Origin: Thalassocella blandensis
GTDB lineage: Bacteria > Pseudomonadota > Gammaproteobacteria > Pseudomonadales > Cellvibrionaceae
Reading direction: 5' to 3'
Assembly: GCA_902141825.1 (NCBI GenBank)
Contig: CABFPG010000015.1
Span: 20,405-84,404, forward strand
DNA: 64,000 bases
The translations under genes and the position numbers were made by a program. Shown here in pieces: positions 35,704 to 43,102 of this stretch. Every line of letters begins with the position of its first letter. Positions within the stretch are counted from its first letter, which is position 1. The notes below the pieces were generated by a model that ran no database searches, was not told the origin of the DNA, and saw only the letters and a list, made by a program, of their open reading frames with translations.

Positions 35704-36483
35704 ATGTCTTCGGATAAACCATTTTCAAATCGCAGCGCTGTCTACGTGGCGATTAGCGTTTTAAGCGTTTTGCATGCGAATAAAGTCACAGCCGATGATG
35801 GCTCAGGAACCGTTTGGGGGATCGGCATTGGCGCCGGCACAAAGGAAGAGCTTTACACTGACTTTGATGATAAAAACCGAGTGCTTCCAATTTTGTTTGT
35901 AGATAATAAATGGCTGAGACTAACTGGCCCTAATCTGGATATAAAGCTTGGCAGTCTTCATAACTTTAACTTTTCACTCCGGTCAAAATTTGCTTTGGGC
36001 GATGGCTATGAAGCAAAAGACGCCGAAATATTACAAGGTATGAGTGAACGTAAAGCCAGTATATGGGTTGGTCCAAATATTTCCTGGCAAAGTGATTTCG
36101 TTGAAGTTTCACTCGGTGGGCTATTCGATGCAATGGATTACAGTAATGGTAAGCAGGCGAATTTAGATATTTCAAAAACATTTCGTTTGTCTCAACGTTT
36201 ACGTCTTGAGCCTAGTGTTGGTGTTGTTTGGCAAGATGCCAATTACATTGATTACTACTATGGTGTTGAAGAGGATGAAGTGCTGCTGGACAGAACTTAC
36301 TACGAAGGCGAAGAAACGGTATCAACGAAAGTCAGTATAAACCTGTCATATGGATTAAGCAGAAACAAATCGATTTCATTGATGACTGGAATAAAAACTG
36401 TGGCAGAAGAAATTGAAAATAGTCCATTAGTGGAGAGTGATTCTGCGTCCTGGGCAACTTTGGCCTTCATTTATAGATTCTAA
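35704..36483 (+). CDS. MipA/OmpV-family outer membrane protein 2
   Basis: About 259 residues from the ATG at 35704, preceded by TTGGAGTT; an ATG four codons earlier has no ribosome site. The signal region is about 1-32. It shares with MipA 1 the WGIGIGAGTKEE start, ILFVDNKWLRLTGPNLDIKL, MSERKASIWVG, NYIDYYYGVEEDEVL and an aromatic C-terminus (FIYRF), so it is a beta-barrel paralogue. It leads a three-gene operon with a regulator (7 bases on) and a kinase. The function is probably porin or envelope scaffold, with expression under the adjacent two-component system. Confidence 0.87.
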   Translation: MSSDKPFSNRSAVYVAISVLSVLHANKVTADDGSGTVWGIGIGAGTKEELYTDFDDKNRVLPILFVDNKWLRLTGPNLDIKLGSLHNFNFSLRSKFALGDGYEAKDAEILQGMSERKASIWVGPNISWQSDFVEVSLGGLFDAMDYSNGKQANLDISKTFRLSQRLRLEPSVGVVWQDANYIDYYYGVEEDEVLLDRTYYEGEETVSTKVSINLSYGLSRNKSISLMTGIKTVAEEIENSPLVESDSASWATLAFIYRF

Positions 36484-36490
36484 GTACGTT

Positions 36491-37177
36491 ATGAATAGAA
36501 TTCTTCTGGTAGAAGACAATGAAAGACTGAGTTCGCTGATAAGCACTGCCATGCGCCAAGTCGGTATCGAAATCGACGTATTTAACGATATTGCTTCTGC
36601 CATGCAAGCCATTAAAAGTTATGAGTATTCATTGCTCATTCTCGATCGGGGACTTCCAGATGGAGATGGGCTAAAATTGTTGAGAAATCTACGAGGGGCA
36701 GACGTGACTCTGGCTTGTATCGTGTTGACTGCCAGTAATGCCATTCACGATCGGATTCAAGGACTGGAATCGGGAGCGGATGATTATCTGGCTAAGCCTT
36801 TTTCCATGGATGAATTGATAGCACGGGTACGTGCTATCTTGCGCAGACCTCCCGTCATTAGAACGCTGCGTCCTGAATGGGGTGATCTTTTATTGGTGCC
36901 AGAAACAGCTTCTATTCAATGCCATAACCAATTGACGTCCTTATCACCTTCAGAAATTCAGATACTTTATACATTAATGGAGGCGAAAGGAAATACAGTG
37001 CGTCGTAGCAAGCTGGAAAACTCGGCCTGGGGCTATGGAGAGGCTGTTACGCCTAACGCCTTAGACGTTGCATTGCACAGAATAAGAAAGAAGCTCAATA
37101 GCATCCATTCTAAGGTAGAGCTGATTAATGTCAGGGGAATAGGGTATGCGTTGTCTACCACTGAAGTTACGCCGTAA
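36491..37177 (+). CDS. OmpR/PhoB-family response regulator of MipA module 2
   Basis: About 228 residues from the ATG at 36491 (MNRILLVEDNERL); an upstream in-frame ATG reads back into the MipA gene and is unlikely. The receiver has LVEDNE, the acceptor Asp in LLILDRGLPDGDGLKLL and K in AKPFSMDE. The winged helix includes TPNALDVALHRIRKKL. It starts 7 bases after MipA 2 and overlaps the kinase gene by 32 bases. It is strongly similar to the regulator at 20879-21565, including the rare LDRGLPDGDGLKLL string. Confidence 0.93.
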   Translation: MNRILLVEDNERLSSLISTAMRQVGIEIDVFNDIASAMQAIKSYEYSLLILDRGLPDGDGLKLLRNLRGADVTLACIVLTASNAIHDRIQGLESGADDYLAKPFSMDELIARVRAILRRPPVIRTLRPEWGDLLLVPETASIQCHNQLTSLSPSEIQILYTLMEAKGNTVRRSKLENSAWGYGEAVTPNALDVALHRIRKKLNSIHSKVELINVRGIGYALSTTEVTP

Positions 37178-38552
37178 TCTTACCTTTCGTCTGATACTTA
37201 CCTTTGTGTTCGCGTTGATACTTTTTATAGTGGCAATCAATGCATATACTTTTGTGCTGAACCCGGACTATTTCGTCAAATTCGTTATGGATAAGCAATT
37301 TGAACTATTACGGAAAAATACTTATGTAAACAAGGAGGGTATTCCAGCTATAGAAGATAACTTTTCAAAGCGCGAATGGGTATACGATGAGCTTAAAAGG
37401 GATCTCTTTTACCAGATTGTTCATCAAAGCGGTAAAGTCATCTTCTCCTCGCAGCCGTCTGGTGGAGTTTTTACACCGAACACATTTTCTGTGACGTCTT
37501 CACAATCTCTTCAGTCTGAAGATGCAAATATGCGGAATTTTCTGCGTAAATCCAGGTTGTTTAAATTTACTCTGAATGGAGAGAAAGCGTACGCTATCAG
37601 CCGTCCATTACCTCGTGAAATGGGAGAATATAATCTGCAGATAGCTACATCGGAACGGATTTTGGAAGTGTTTCAATTAACTAATGTTTTACCGTTGAGT
37701 CAGATTGCACTTGTCATAAGTTTTGTTTCATTGTTAATTATTATCGTGATGGTCGTATTCACAGTAAGGTATATGTTAAAACCCATCAGGCAAATTTCGC
37801 ACACCGCCTCTAAAATATCCCCACAGAATCTGCAAAGCCGTTTGCCTATTGATGCCATCCCTACAGAGCTAACACCACTAATACACGCGTTTAATGACAC
37901 ACTTTGTCGGTTGGAGAAAGGCTTTAACATTCAGCAGGACTTTCTCGCAACTACTGCACACGAACTTAAAACTCCCTTATGCTTGATAAGAGGAGAGATA
38001 GAGTTGGCGAGTGAACTTAATTCCCGGGATACCTTGTTACAGGATATTGATCTTATCAGTCGACAAATACACCAGATACTACATTTGGCTGAAGCCCGAG
38101 AGCCGCAGAATTACCAGCTTAAATCACTGGATTTATTGCAGACCACACAAAAAGCTATTGCCTATCTATCCAGGTTATCTCAAGCAAAGAACGTCAGAAT
38201 CGTCGTTAAATTTTCGCCTGATATTCGTCACATACACGCTGATGAAAGTATGGTGTTTATTCTTATCAAGAATTTATTGGAAAATGCCATTAAGCACGCA
38301 CCGGAAGGGACAGCAATAGATGTATATCTCGATAACAACGAATTGCGTATTCGAGATTATGGCATGGGGATTTCAGAGTCTAATATCCCGTTCCTTTTTG
38401 AGAAGTTCTGGCGAAATTCGACTTCCAAAGGGGCAACGGGATTGGGGTTGTCAATATGTCGGGAAATTGCTTTGGCTCATAGATGGCAGCTGTATGCTAG
38501 AAATGTTTATAAGGGGGCAGAGTTTACCCTCGCATTAACACCAAACCGATGA
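37146..38552 (+). CDS. Sensor histidine kinase of MipA module 2
   Basis: A 468-residue membrane kinase: TM1 near 15-35, a periplasmic sensor to about 175, TM2 near 180-205, HAMP, H-box FLATTAHELKTPLCLIR, N-box LIKNLLENAIKHA, RDYGMGISESNIPFLFEKFW and GLGLSICREIA. It is the partner of the regulator it overlaps by 32 bases and a paralogue of the kinase at 19540-20916; the sensor domains differ more than the catalytic parts, suggesting a different stimulus. No terminator is obvious before the converging methyltransferase gene. Confidence 0.92.
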   Translation: MRCLPLKLRRNLTFRLILTFVFALILFIVAINAYTFVLNPDYFVKFVMDKQFELLRKNTYVNKEGIPAIEDNFSKREWVYDELKRDLFYQIVHQSGKVIFSSQPSGGVFTPNTFSVTSSQSLQSEDANMRNFLRKSRLFKFTLNGEKAYAISRPLPREMGEYNLQIATSERILEVFQLTNVLPLSQIALVISFVSLLIIIVMVVFTVRYMLKPIRQISHTASKISPQNLQSRLPIDAIPTELTPLIHAFNDTLCRLEKGFNIQQDFLATTAHELKTPLCLIRGEIELASELNSRDTLLQDIDLISRQIHQILHLAEAREPQNYQLKSLDLLQTTQKAIAYLSRLSQAKNVRIVVKFSPDIRHIHADESMVFILIKNLLENAIKHAPEGTAIDVYLDNNELRIRDYGMGISESNIPFLFEKFWRNSTSKGATGLGLSICREIALAHRWQLYARNVYKGAEFTLALTPNR

Positions 38553-38702
38553 TTAAATTCCAGTACTCATATTTGAAGGTGAGTCCTACGTTTCACCGAA
38601 AAAAGAAAATAGCTGAAAAGGTCATGGTGGATATAATGCATCGGCATCCTAATAAATATATACAGATCCGCCGATTGAAAAAATAACCCCTTGCATTTTC
38701 AT

Positions 38703-39362
38703 TTATACTATTTTCATAGATAGCTCTACGTCGTCTGCAAAAGGTATCGATATGAAACCATTCGCTTTCTCTCGAATATAACTTAAGTACTCCGGGTTCA
38801 TGTCTGCGTTGTCCGCAATGACTATCGAGCCGGGTATTAACGATGTCTCCAATAAAGCTAAAATATCGTTATAAAGTGCTTTGGCGCCATCCAGTAACAA
38901 AATATCTACCGTTTCGGGTATGTTGGCTGAGAGCGTCTGTAAAGCGTCTCCCTCCCGTAGTTCTATCAGTTCAGAAACACCGCATTCTTTAAAATGACGG
39001 TGGGCCTGCTTTACCTTTTCTGGCTCAAATTCTGTGGTAATGATCTTGCCTCCGCCGTTATCCTTCAAGGCAGCGGCAAAGAATATCGTTGAAATTCCGA
39101 AAGAAGTGCCGAATTCCACAACGTTTCTAGCATTCGTTGAGCGCGTGAGCATAAAAAGAAGATGACCGGTTTCCGGAGATATTGGTAACCAGAGTTCCTT
39201 TAATAAATCGCCATACAATTCTCGATAAGCGGTTTTACTGTTTAATAACCGTTGTTGTTCCTCAAGTGACATGCTCTCCAGAGCAGGATTTGAAACTTTC
39301 GACGAATGAATGAATAATTTTTCCAGTGTCGATGAAATTGGTTCAGAAGTCAGGGAAGACAT
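38703..39362 (-). CDS. Class I SAM-dependent O-methyltransferase
   Basis: A 219-residue enzyme of the CCoMT/COMT-like O-methyltransferase family: motif I VVEFGTSFGISTIFFA, TTEFEPEKV for the second SAM contact, and the metal-site strand DILLLDGAK with the Asp expected to bind Mg. A ribosome site (TAGGAG) precedes the ATG. It is divergent from a TetR gene, which likely represses it. It probably methylates a small hydroxylated compound. Family firm, substrate unknown. Confidence 0.9.
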   Translation of the reverse strand: MSSLTSEPISSTLEKLFIHSSKVSNPALESMSLEEQQRLLNSKTAYRELYGDLLKELWLPISPETGHLLFMLTRSTNARNVVEFGTSFGISTIFFAAALKDNGGGKIITTEFEPEKVKQAHRHFKECGVSELIELREGDALQTLSANIPETVDILLLDGAKALYNDILALLETSLIPGSIVIADNADMNPEYLSYIREKANGFISIPFADDVELSMKIV

Positions 39363-39393
39363 GAAAACTCCTATTGTATTAGAAATGATTAAA

Positions 39394-39419
39394 TGTAAAA
39401 CATGAATGTTTCGTCACAT
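39394..39419. promoter_or_regulatory. Alternating ATGT/ACAT operator-like repeats between methyltransferase and TetR genes
   Basis: The spacer contains AAACAT-GA-ATGTTT (39398-39411), a perfect 6-bp inverted repeat, flanked on both sides by further ATGT and ACAT half-sites. It is the only strong dyad in the divergent region and a good TetR-operator candidate. Confidence 0.45.
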
Positions 39420-39490
39420 TTGTATTATCTTATGCGGTATACTTTTGCGCTATTCGCATTTGTTGGCGAGACTTCAACAAGGTACAAAAT

Positions 39491-40114
39491 ATGCCAAAAA
39501 CACCTGCTAAACCGCAGATTTCCACACGCAAACGTCCAAAACAGGCACGGTCGGAAGTGCTTGTAAACTGTATTCTTGAAGCAGCTATTCAGGTTTTGGA
39601 AAAAGAGGGCGCGGCCAGGTTTACGACGGCAAGGGTTGCTGAGCGTGCAGGGGTAAGTGTGGGCTCAATTTATCAATATTTTCCCAATAAGGCGTCAATT
39701 CTATTTCGCTTGCAAAGTGATGAGTGGAAAAGTACTGGAAACTTACTAAGTCGAATTCTTGATGATACTTCGCTTTCACATGAGGTCAGGCTGCGTCAAG
39801 TCGTCCACAGTTTTGTTTTATCAGAGTGTGAGGAAGCAAGGATGCGAGGTGCTCTTGCCGATGCTGCTCCTTTGTATCGTGACTCGCCAGAAGCTGTCAA
39901 TGCAAAAAAGGAAAATGAACAAGCATTCCATCGATTTATGTCAACAGCACTGCCAGAGTTGAGCACACAAGCAAGGAAAATAAAAACTGATATCCTTACC
40001 CGAACGCTTAGCACAGTTGGCAAAGATTTTTCTATGGAGGCACGTACCAAGAAAGAAATTCGTCAATTTTCAGATGCTATGTCCGACATGCTATGTCGAT
40101 ACCTGGAGCTTTAA
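39491..40114 (+). CDS. TetR/AcrR-family transcriptional regulator 2
   Basis: A 207-residue repressor. The DNA-binding helices are in FTTARVAERAGVSVGSIYQYF (split by the turn) near residues 43-65, followed by PNKASILF. The C-terminal domain is all-helical. It is divergent from the O-methyltransferase gene and probably controls it and itself through the dyad at 39398-39411. Confidence 0.9.
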   Translation: MPKTPAKPQISTRKRPKQARSEVLVNCILEAAIQVLEKEGAARFTTARVAERAGVSVGSIYQYFPNKASILFRLQSDEWKSTGNLLSRILDDTSLSHEVRLRQVVHSFVLSECEEARMRGALADAAPLYRDSPEAVNAKKENEQAFHRFMSTALPELSTQARKIKTDILTRTLSTVGKDFSMEARTKKEIRQFSDAMSDMLCRYLEL

Positions 40115-40151
40115 AACGACAGGTGAATGGCAAGAAGTCCAATGGATAATG

Positions 40152-40206
40152 GCGAGTGAAGAGTGACGAGTGACGAGATGCGAGTGAAGAGAGGCGAGTG
40201 GCGAGT
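40152..40206. repeat. Short degenerate GCGAGTGA repeats
   Basis: About seven units close to (G)CGAGTG(A) are packed in 55 bases between the converging TetR and sensor-kinase genes. No coding sense. Confidence 0.75.
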
Positions 40207-40266
40207 ACCAAAGTTCGCAAAAATTCAAACGGTTATTTTTAGGATAAGTATTTTACTAAAAATGGC

Positions 40267-41574
40267 CTATTTTAATTCAGCGGGAAATCTTATCCTGCAC
40301 ATGTATCCTTTACCATGTAAATCCTCATACTCGGCAGTACCGCCATGTAATTCTACTATCGCAGTTACAAAACCCAGCCCAATCCCGAAGTGCTTTTTGG
40401 TGCTGACGCTCGATATTCCTGTGTCACTGATATTCAAAAAAAGCGTGTTTTCTTTTTGTTCCAGTTTAAACGTTAGGGAACATTCGCCAGCGGTATGATT
40501 AATAGTGTTTTCTATAAGGTTAACCAATACTTGTTTTAATAATTGCGGGCTTCCTCTTAAAAAAGCGTGCTGCGGAACATCCTGAATAATTTTGATGTTT
40601 TTTTCTTCAAAAAGAGGCTCATATAACTCAACACATGCTTCAATTATTTCTGGAATATCAACGGAGATAAAATGGTTTTGTAGGCCTCCTGCTTGTATTT
40701 CTGTTAGATGGAGTATTTCTCGAAATAATCGAAGTACTTCATCAAGTTCTTTTTCGGCGGACTCAATATGTAATTTTTGCTCGGTTACTGTGCCTCCAGG
40801 TATTAGGGTAAGATGATTTTTCACTCGCGTTAAAGGCGTTCTTAAATCGTGTGCTATATTTGCTGATAATTTTTTTAACTGAGACACAAGTCGTTGGATT
40901 TGTTCGAACATATGGTTGATATTGATCGCAAGCCTTTCCAGCTCTGGATCTGCTGTTAAAGGAGATATGCGAGCATTAAAGTGACCTTCAGAATATAGCT
41001 GTACAGGTCGTGCTACTTGGCGGACGGTATATATGAACCTCTGATACAGTAAAGCTCCGAGTATAATAGAAATGAAAATGCTAATTACCATAAGCCATCC
41101 AGCGAAAGTAACAAATGTATTCTTATATGTTTTGAGGTCATTTCGTGCAAGACCAACCGTTAGTCGGTAGTCGCCAGGAAGAAGTTGTGTGTATGCCAGG
41201 GTTTGTTCAGCGTAATCAAGATGCCATAGAACTGACCACCCGGCAGGTGGTGAATCATTTAAAGTGTCAAACACCCAATCACCATTTGGCGCTTGTACCG
41301 CATATAAATAGCGCCAGGATTGACTGTTTTTCTCTAAGCGCTCTTCTATTTCTTCCAGAAGCTCTATTGGGCCATCTTCACGAAATTCGTAATCAAGAAA
41401 CTCTATTTCACTTAATATGCGTTCTTCTAGTTGCTTTTGTAATAAATGGCTGCCGTTATAATAAAGCAGTGCGACCAACCCTAGGGTACACGCAATAAAT
41501 GCCAGTACGAATGGACTAAGCTGTTTAATTAAAAATATCCACTGACGTCGACTATACAGCTGAAAACTGATCAT
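40267..41574 (-). CDS. Sensor histidine kinase of PepSY-associated two-component system
   Basis: A 435-residue kinase: TM1 near 20-40, a periplasmic region to about 155, TM2 near 160-180, HAMP, H-box LSANIAHDLRTPLTRVK, N-box VLVNLIENTINH, ISDTGIS and GIGLGFVTAIVELHGG. It is the third gene of an operon with a PepSY protein and a regulator (20 bases between regulator and kinase). The HDLRTPL form of the H-box and the HAMP arrangement are those of QseC/PmrB-like or metal/peptide-sensing kinases. It differs from the two MipA-linked kinases. Signal unknown. Confidence 0.9.
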   Translation of the reverse strand: MISFQLYSRRQWIFLIKQLSPFVLAFIACTLGLVALLYYNGSHLLQKQLEERILSEIEFLDYEFREDGPIELLEEIEERLEKNSQSWRYLYAVQAPNGDWVFDTLNDSPPAGWSVLWHLDYAEQTLAYTQLLPGDYRLTVGLARNDLKTYKNTFVTFAGWLMVISIFISIILGALLYQRFIYTVRQVARPVQLYSEGHFNARISPLTADPELERLAININHMFEQIQRLVSQLKKLSANIAHDLRTPLTRVKNHLTLIPGGTVTEQKLHIESAEKELDEVLRLFREILHLTEIQAGGLQNHFISVDIPEIIEACVELYEPLFEEKNIKIIQDVPQHAFLRGSPQLLKQVLVNLIENTINHTAGECSLTFKLEQKENTLFLNISDTGISSVSTKKHFGIGLGFVTAIVELHGGTAEYEDLHGKGYMCRIRFPAELK

Positions 41575-41594
41575 TCTTGATGTGATTCCTTAAG

Positions 41595-42266
41595 TTAGTC
41601 CGCCGTAATACTGTATCCATTTCCACGTTCTGTTCTAATGGCTGCAGGGAGATCTGATATTTCCAGTTTTCTACGCAAACGACTGATGTAGGTTTCTACA
41701 ATCGTTGTGGCTGGTTCAAAGTTGTATTCCCATACGTGCTCTAGTAGCATTTGACGCGTGACAATTTGGTTTTTATGAAGTAGCAAGTATTCTAAGAGTT
41801 TAAACTCCATCGGTTTAAGAGATATTGGTATTCCATTTCTCTCAACATTACGATGAATTCTATCCAGTTTTATGCCCGCGCCTTGAAGAAGGTTTTCGCT
41901 TTTCAAGCTTCGACGTATTAATGCATTTATTCTTGCTAGTACTTCTTCAATGGAAAAAGGTTTAACGAGGTAGTCGTCACCTAAAGCCAGCCCGGTGAGC
42001 TTGTCTTCCAACGTATCTAATGCGGTGAGAAACAATACTGGAGGAAATTCGGTAGGGGAGTGTCGTTTCGCTTGTGTAATCCATTCAATAGCATCACCTG
42101 AAGGTAGACTTCTGTCTAAAACGATACAATGAAATTGATTTGCCGCAAGCGTGTCTATCGCCTGCGGCAAATCTTCAACGTGAATCACCTTATACCCGTC
42201 CTTTTTCAATGCCGCGACAACAAAACTCGCGACGGCGGGGTCATCCTCTACGACAAGGATGTTCAA
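41595..42266 (-). CDS. OmpR-family response regulator (PepSY operon)
   Basis: A 223-residue regulator: LVVEDDPAV, acceptor Asp in CIVLDRSLPSGDA, K in VKPFSIEE, and a winged helix with ETYISRLRRKLE and RTERGNGYSI. The usual GADDYL box reads GDDYL, one residue shorter, just before the conserved Lys. It lies 14 bases after the PepSY gene and precedes its kinase by 20 bases. PepSY-RR-HK operons are common in Gammaproteobacteria, where the PepSY protein is often the induced target. Confidence 0.92.
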   Translation of the reverse strand: MNILVVEDDPAVASFVVAALKKDGYKVIHVEDLPQAIDTLAANQFHCIVLDRSLPSGDAIEWITQAKRHSPTEFPPVLFLTALDTLEDKLTGLALGDDYLVKPFSIEEVLARINALIRRSLKSENLLQGAGIKLDRIHRNVERNGIPISLKPMEFKLLEYLLLHKNQIVTRQMLLEHVWEYNFEPATTIVETYISRLRRKLEISDLPAAIRTERGNGYSITAD

Positions 42267-42280
42267 AGTTGAATAGTCGA

Positions 42281-42577
42281 TTATTTTTTCTCCCGTACTC
42301 GTTTAACTTCTCCGGATTTACCGTCTACTGTGATTTTATAACGTTGACCATTGTTAATGACTTTAACTTCGTATTCCACATCAAAGCTGTCATCTTCCAA
42401 CTCCGCCTCATAAGCCTGGCCGCCTTGATGTGCCACAGCCGCGTCAATAGCTTGTTGTAATGTGATCTCCGTTTGGGCTAAAAGTTTAACTTCGTCTTCA
42501 TCGGCAAATGATAGTGCCGCTACCGAAATTGCGGCAGTTGCAGTTAAGGGTAATAAAAAAGTCTTTTTGATATTCAT
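42281..42577 (-). CDS. Periplasmic PepSY-domain protein
   Basis: A 98-residue protein with a signal peptide (MNIKKTFLLPLTATAAISVAALSFA) and one PepSY domain (TLQQAIDAAVAHQGGQAYEA, then YEVKVINNGQRYKITVDGKSG). PepSY domains are thought to inhibit proteases or modulate envelope sensors. It heads an operon with a two-component system, so it may be both target and modulator of that system. Confidence 0.9.
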   Translation of the reverse strand: MNIKKTFLLPLTATAAISVAALSFADEDEVKLLAQTEITLQQAIDAAVAHQGGQAYEAELEDDSFDVEYEVKVINNGQRYKITVDGKSGEVKRVREKK

Positions 42578-42709
42578 AAGAGCTCTCCTGGGTCATTAAA
42601 TGTTTAAAATCTAATTACTTTCGGGCAGTAGCCTTCTTGTACTTCTTAGGACCACATTGTATTGCCTCTGATCCAATGCCAGTACTTACAGTTTTGTAAG
42701 GAGGGAATT

Positions 42710-42742
42710 ATGAAAGGGAAAAAGGTTTGTTCAGGTAGTTAG
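42710..42742 (+). CDS. Possible 10-residue leader peptide
   Basis: ATG preceded by AAGGAGGG at ideal spacing, encoding MKGKKVCSGS and stop. The hairpin 42685-42700 ends exactly at the ribosome site. It might be a leader peptide or a remnant of a gene start. No similarity known; weak call. Confidence 0.2.
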   Translation: MKGKKVCSGS

Positions 42743-42922
42743 CCATTGTTTAGTCTCAATCAAACATGTGTTTTAAACCCTGTTGTCATATGGCACAAGC
42801 GTATATGAGCTTTAAAATTCTTACCGCTCAGCGGTATTACCAAAAATACGGCTATTCGAGCTGTAGATTTCGTACAAATATATATTGGAATGTGACTTGA
42901 TTCGCGCTTTTGCGCTGGGTTA

Positions 42923-43015
42923 TGCAAACGCTTTCCCCTAATATGTTTCCGCGCACTTCATTGGCTGGTTCTATCGGCTGGGATTCTTAATTGGAATCCC
43001 AAGTTAGAATTCTAA
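42923..43015. promoter_or_regulatory. Operator-like cluster upstream of GH43 gene
   Basis: TGCAAACGCTTTCC (42923-42936) resembles LacI-family operators used for sugar-degradation genes. GGGATTC-N7-GAATCCC (42980-43000) and the palindrome TTAGAATTCTAA (43004-43015) follow within 80 bases. All lie 90-180 bases before the start codon. Confidence 0.4.
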
Positions 43016-43102
43016 GTTTGCACTCCTGATGTGTACTTTGCATATGTTCACCAAAATTATAACAAGCAACATTCTTTTCCCAACACTCACATAGGCTCGA
43101 AA

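Larger units (their letters stand above)
42578..43102. other. Intergenic region rich in inverted repeats before the GH43 gene
   Basis: No full gene. It holds a 10-codon frame with a perfect ribosome site (42710-42742) whose SD abuts the hairpin CTTACA-GTTT-TGTAAG (42685-42700), the dyad TACCGC-TCA-GCGGTA (42822-42836), a LacI-operator-like TGCAAACGCTTTCC (42923), the dyad GGGATTC/GAATCCC (42980-43000) and the 12-bp palindrome TTAGAATTCTAA (43004-43015). The last three are probably GH43 control sites. Confidence 0.6.
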
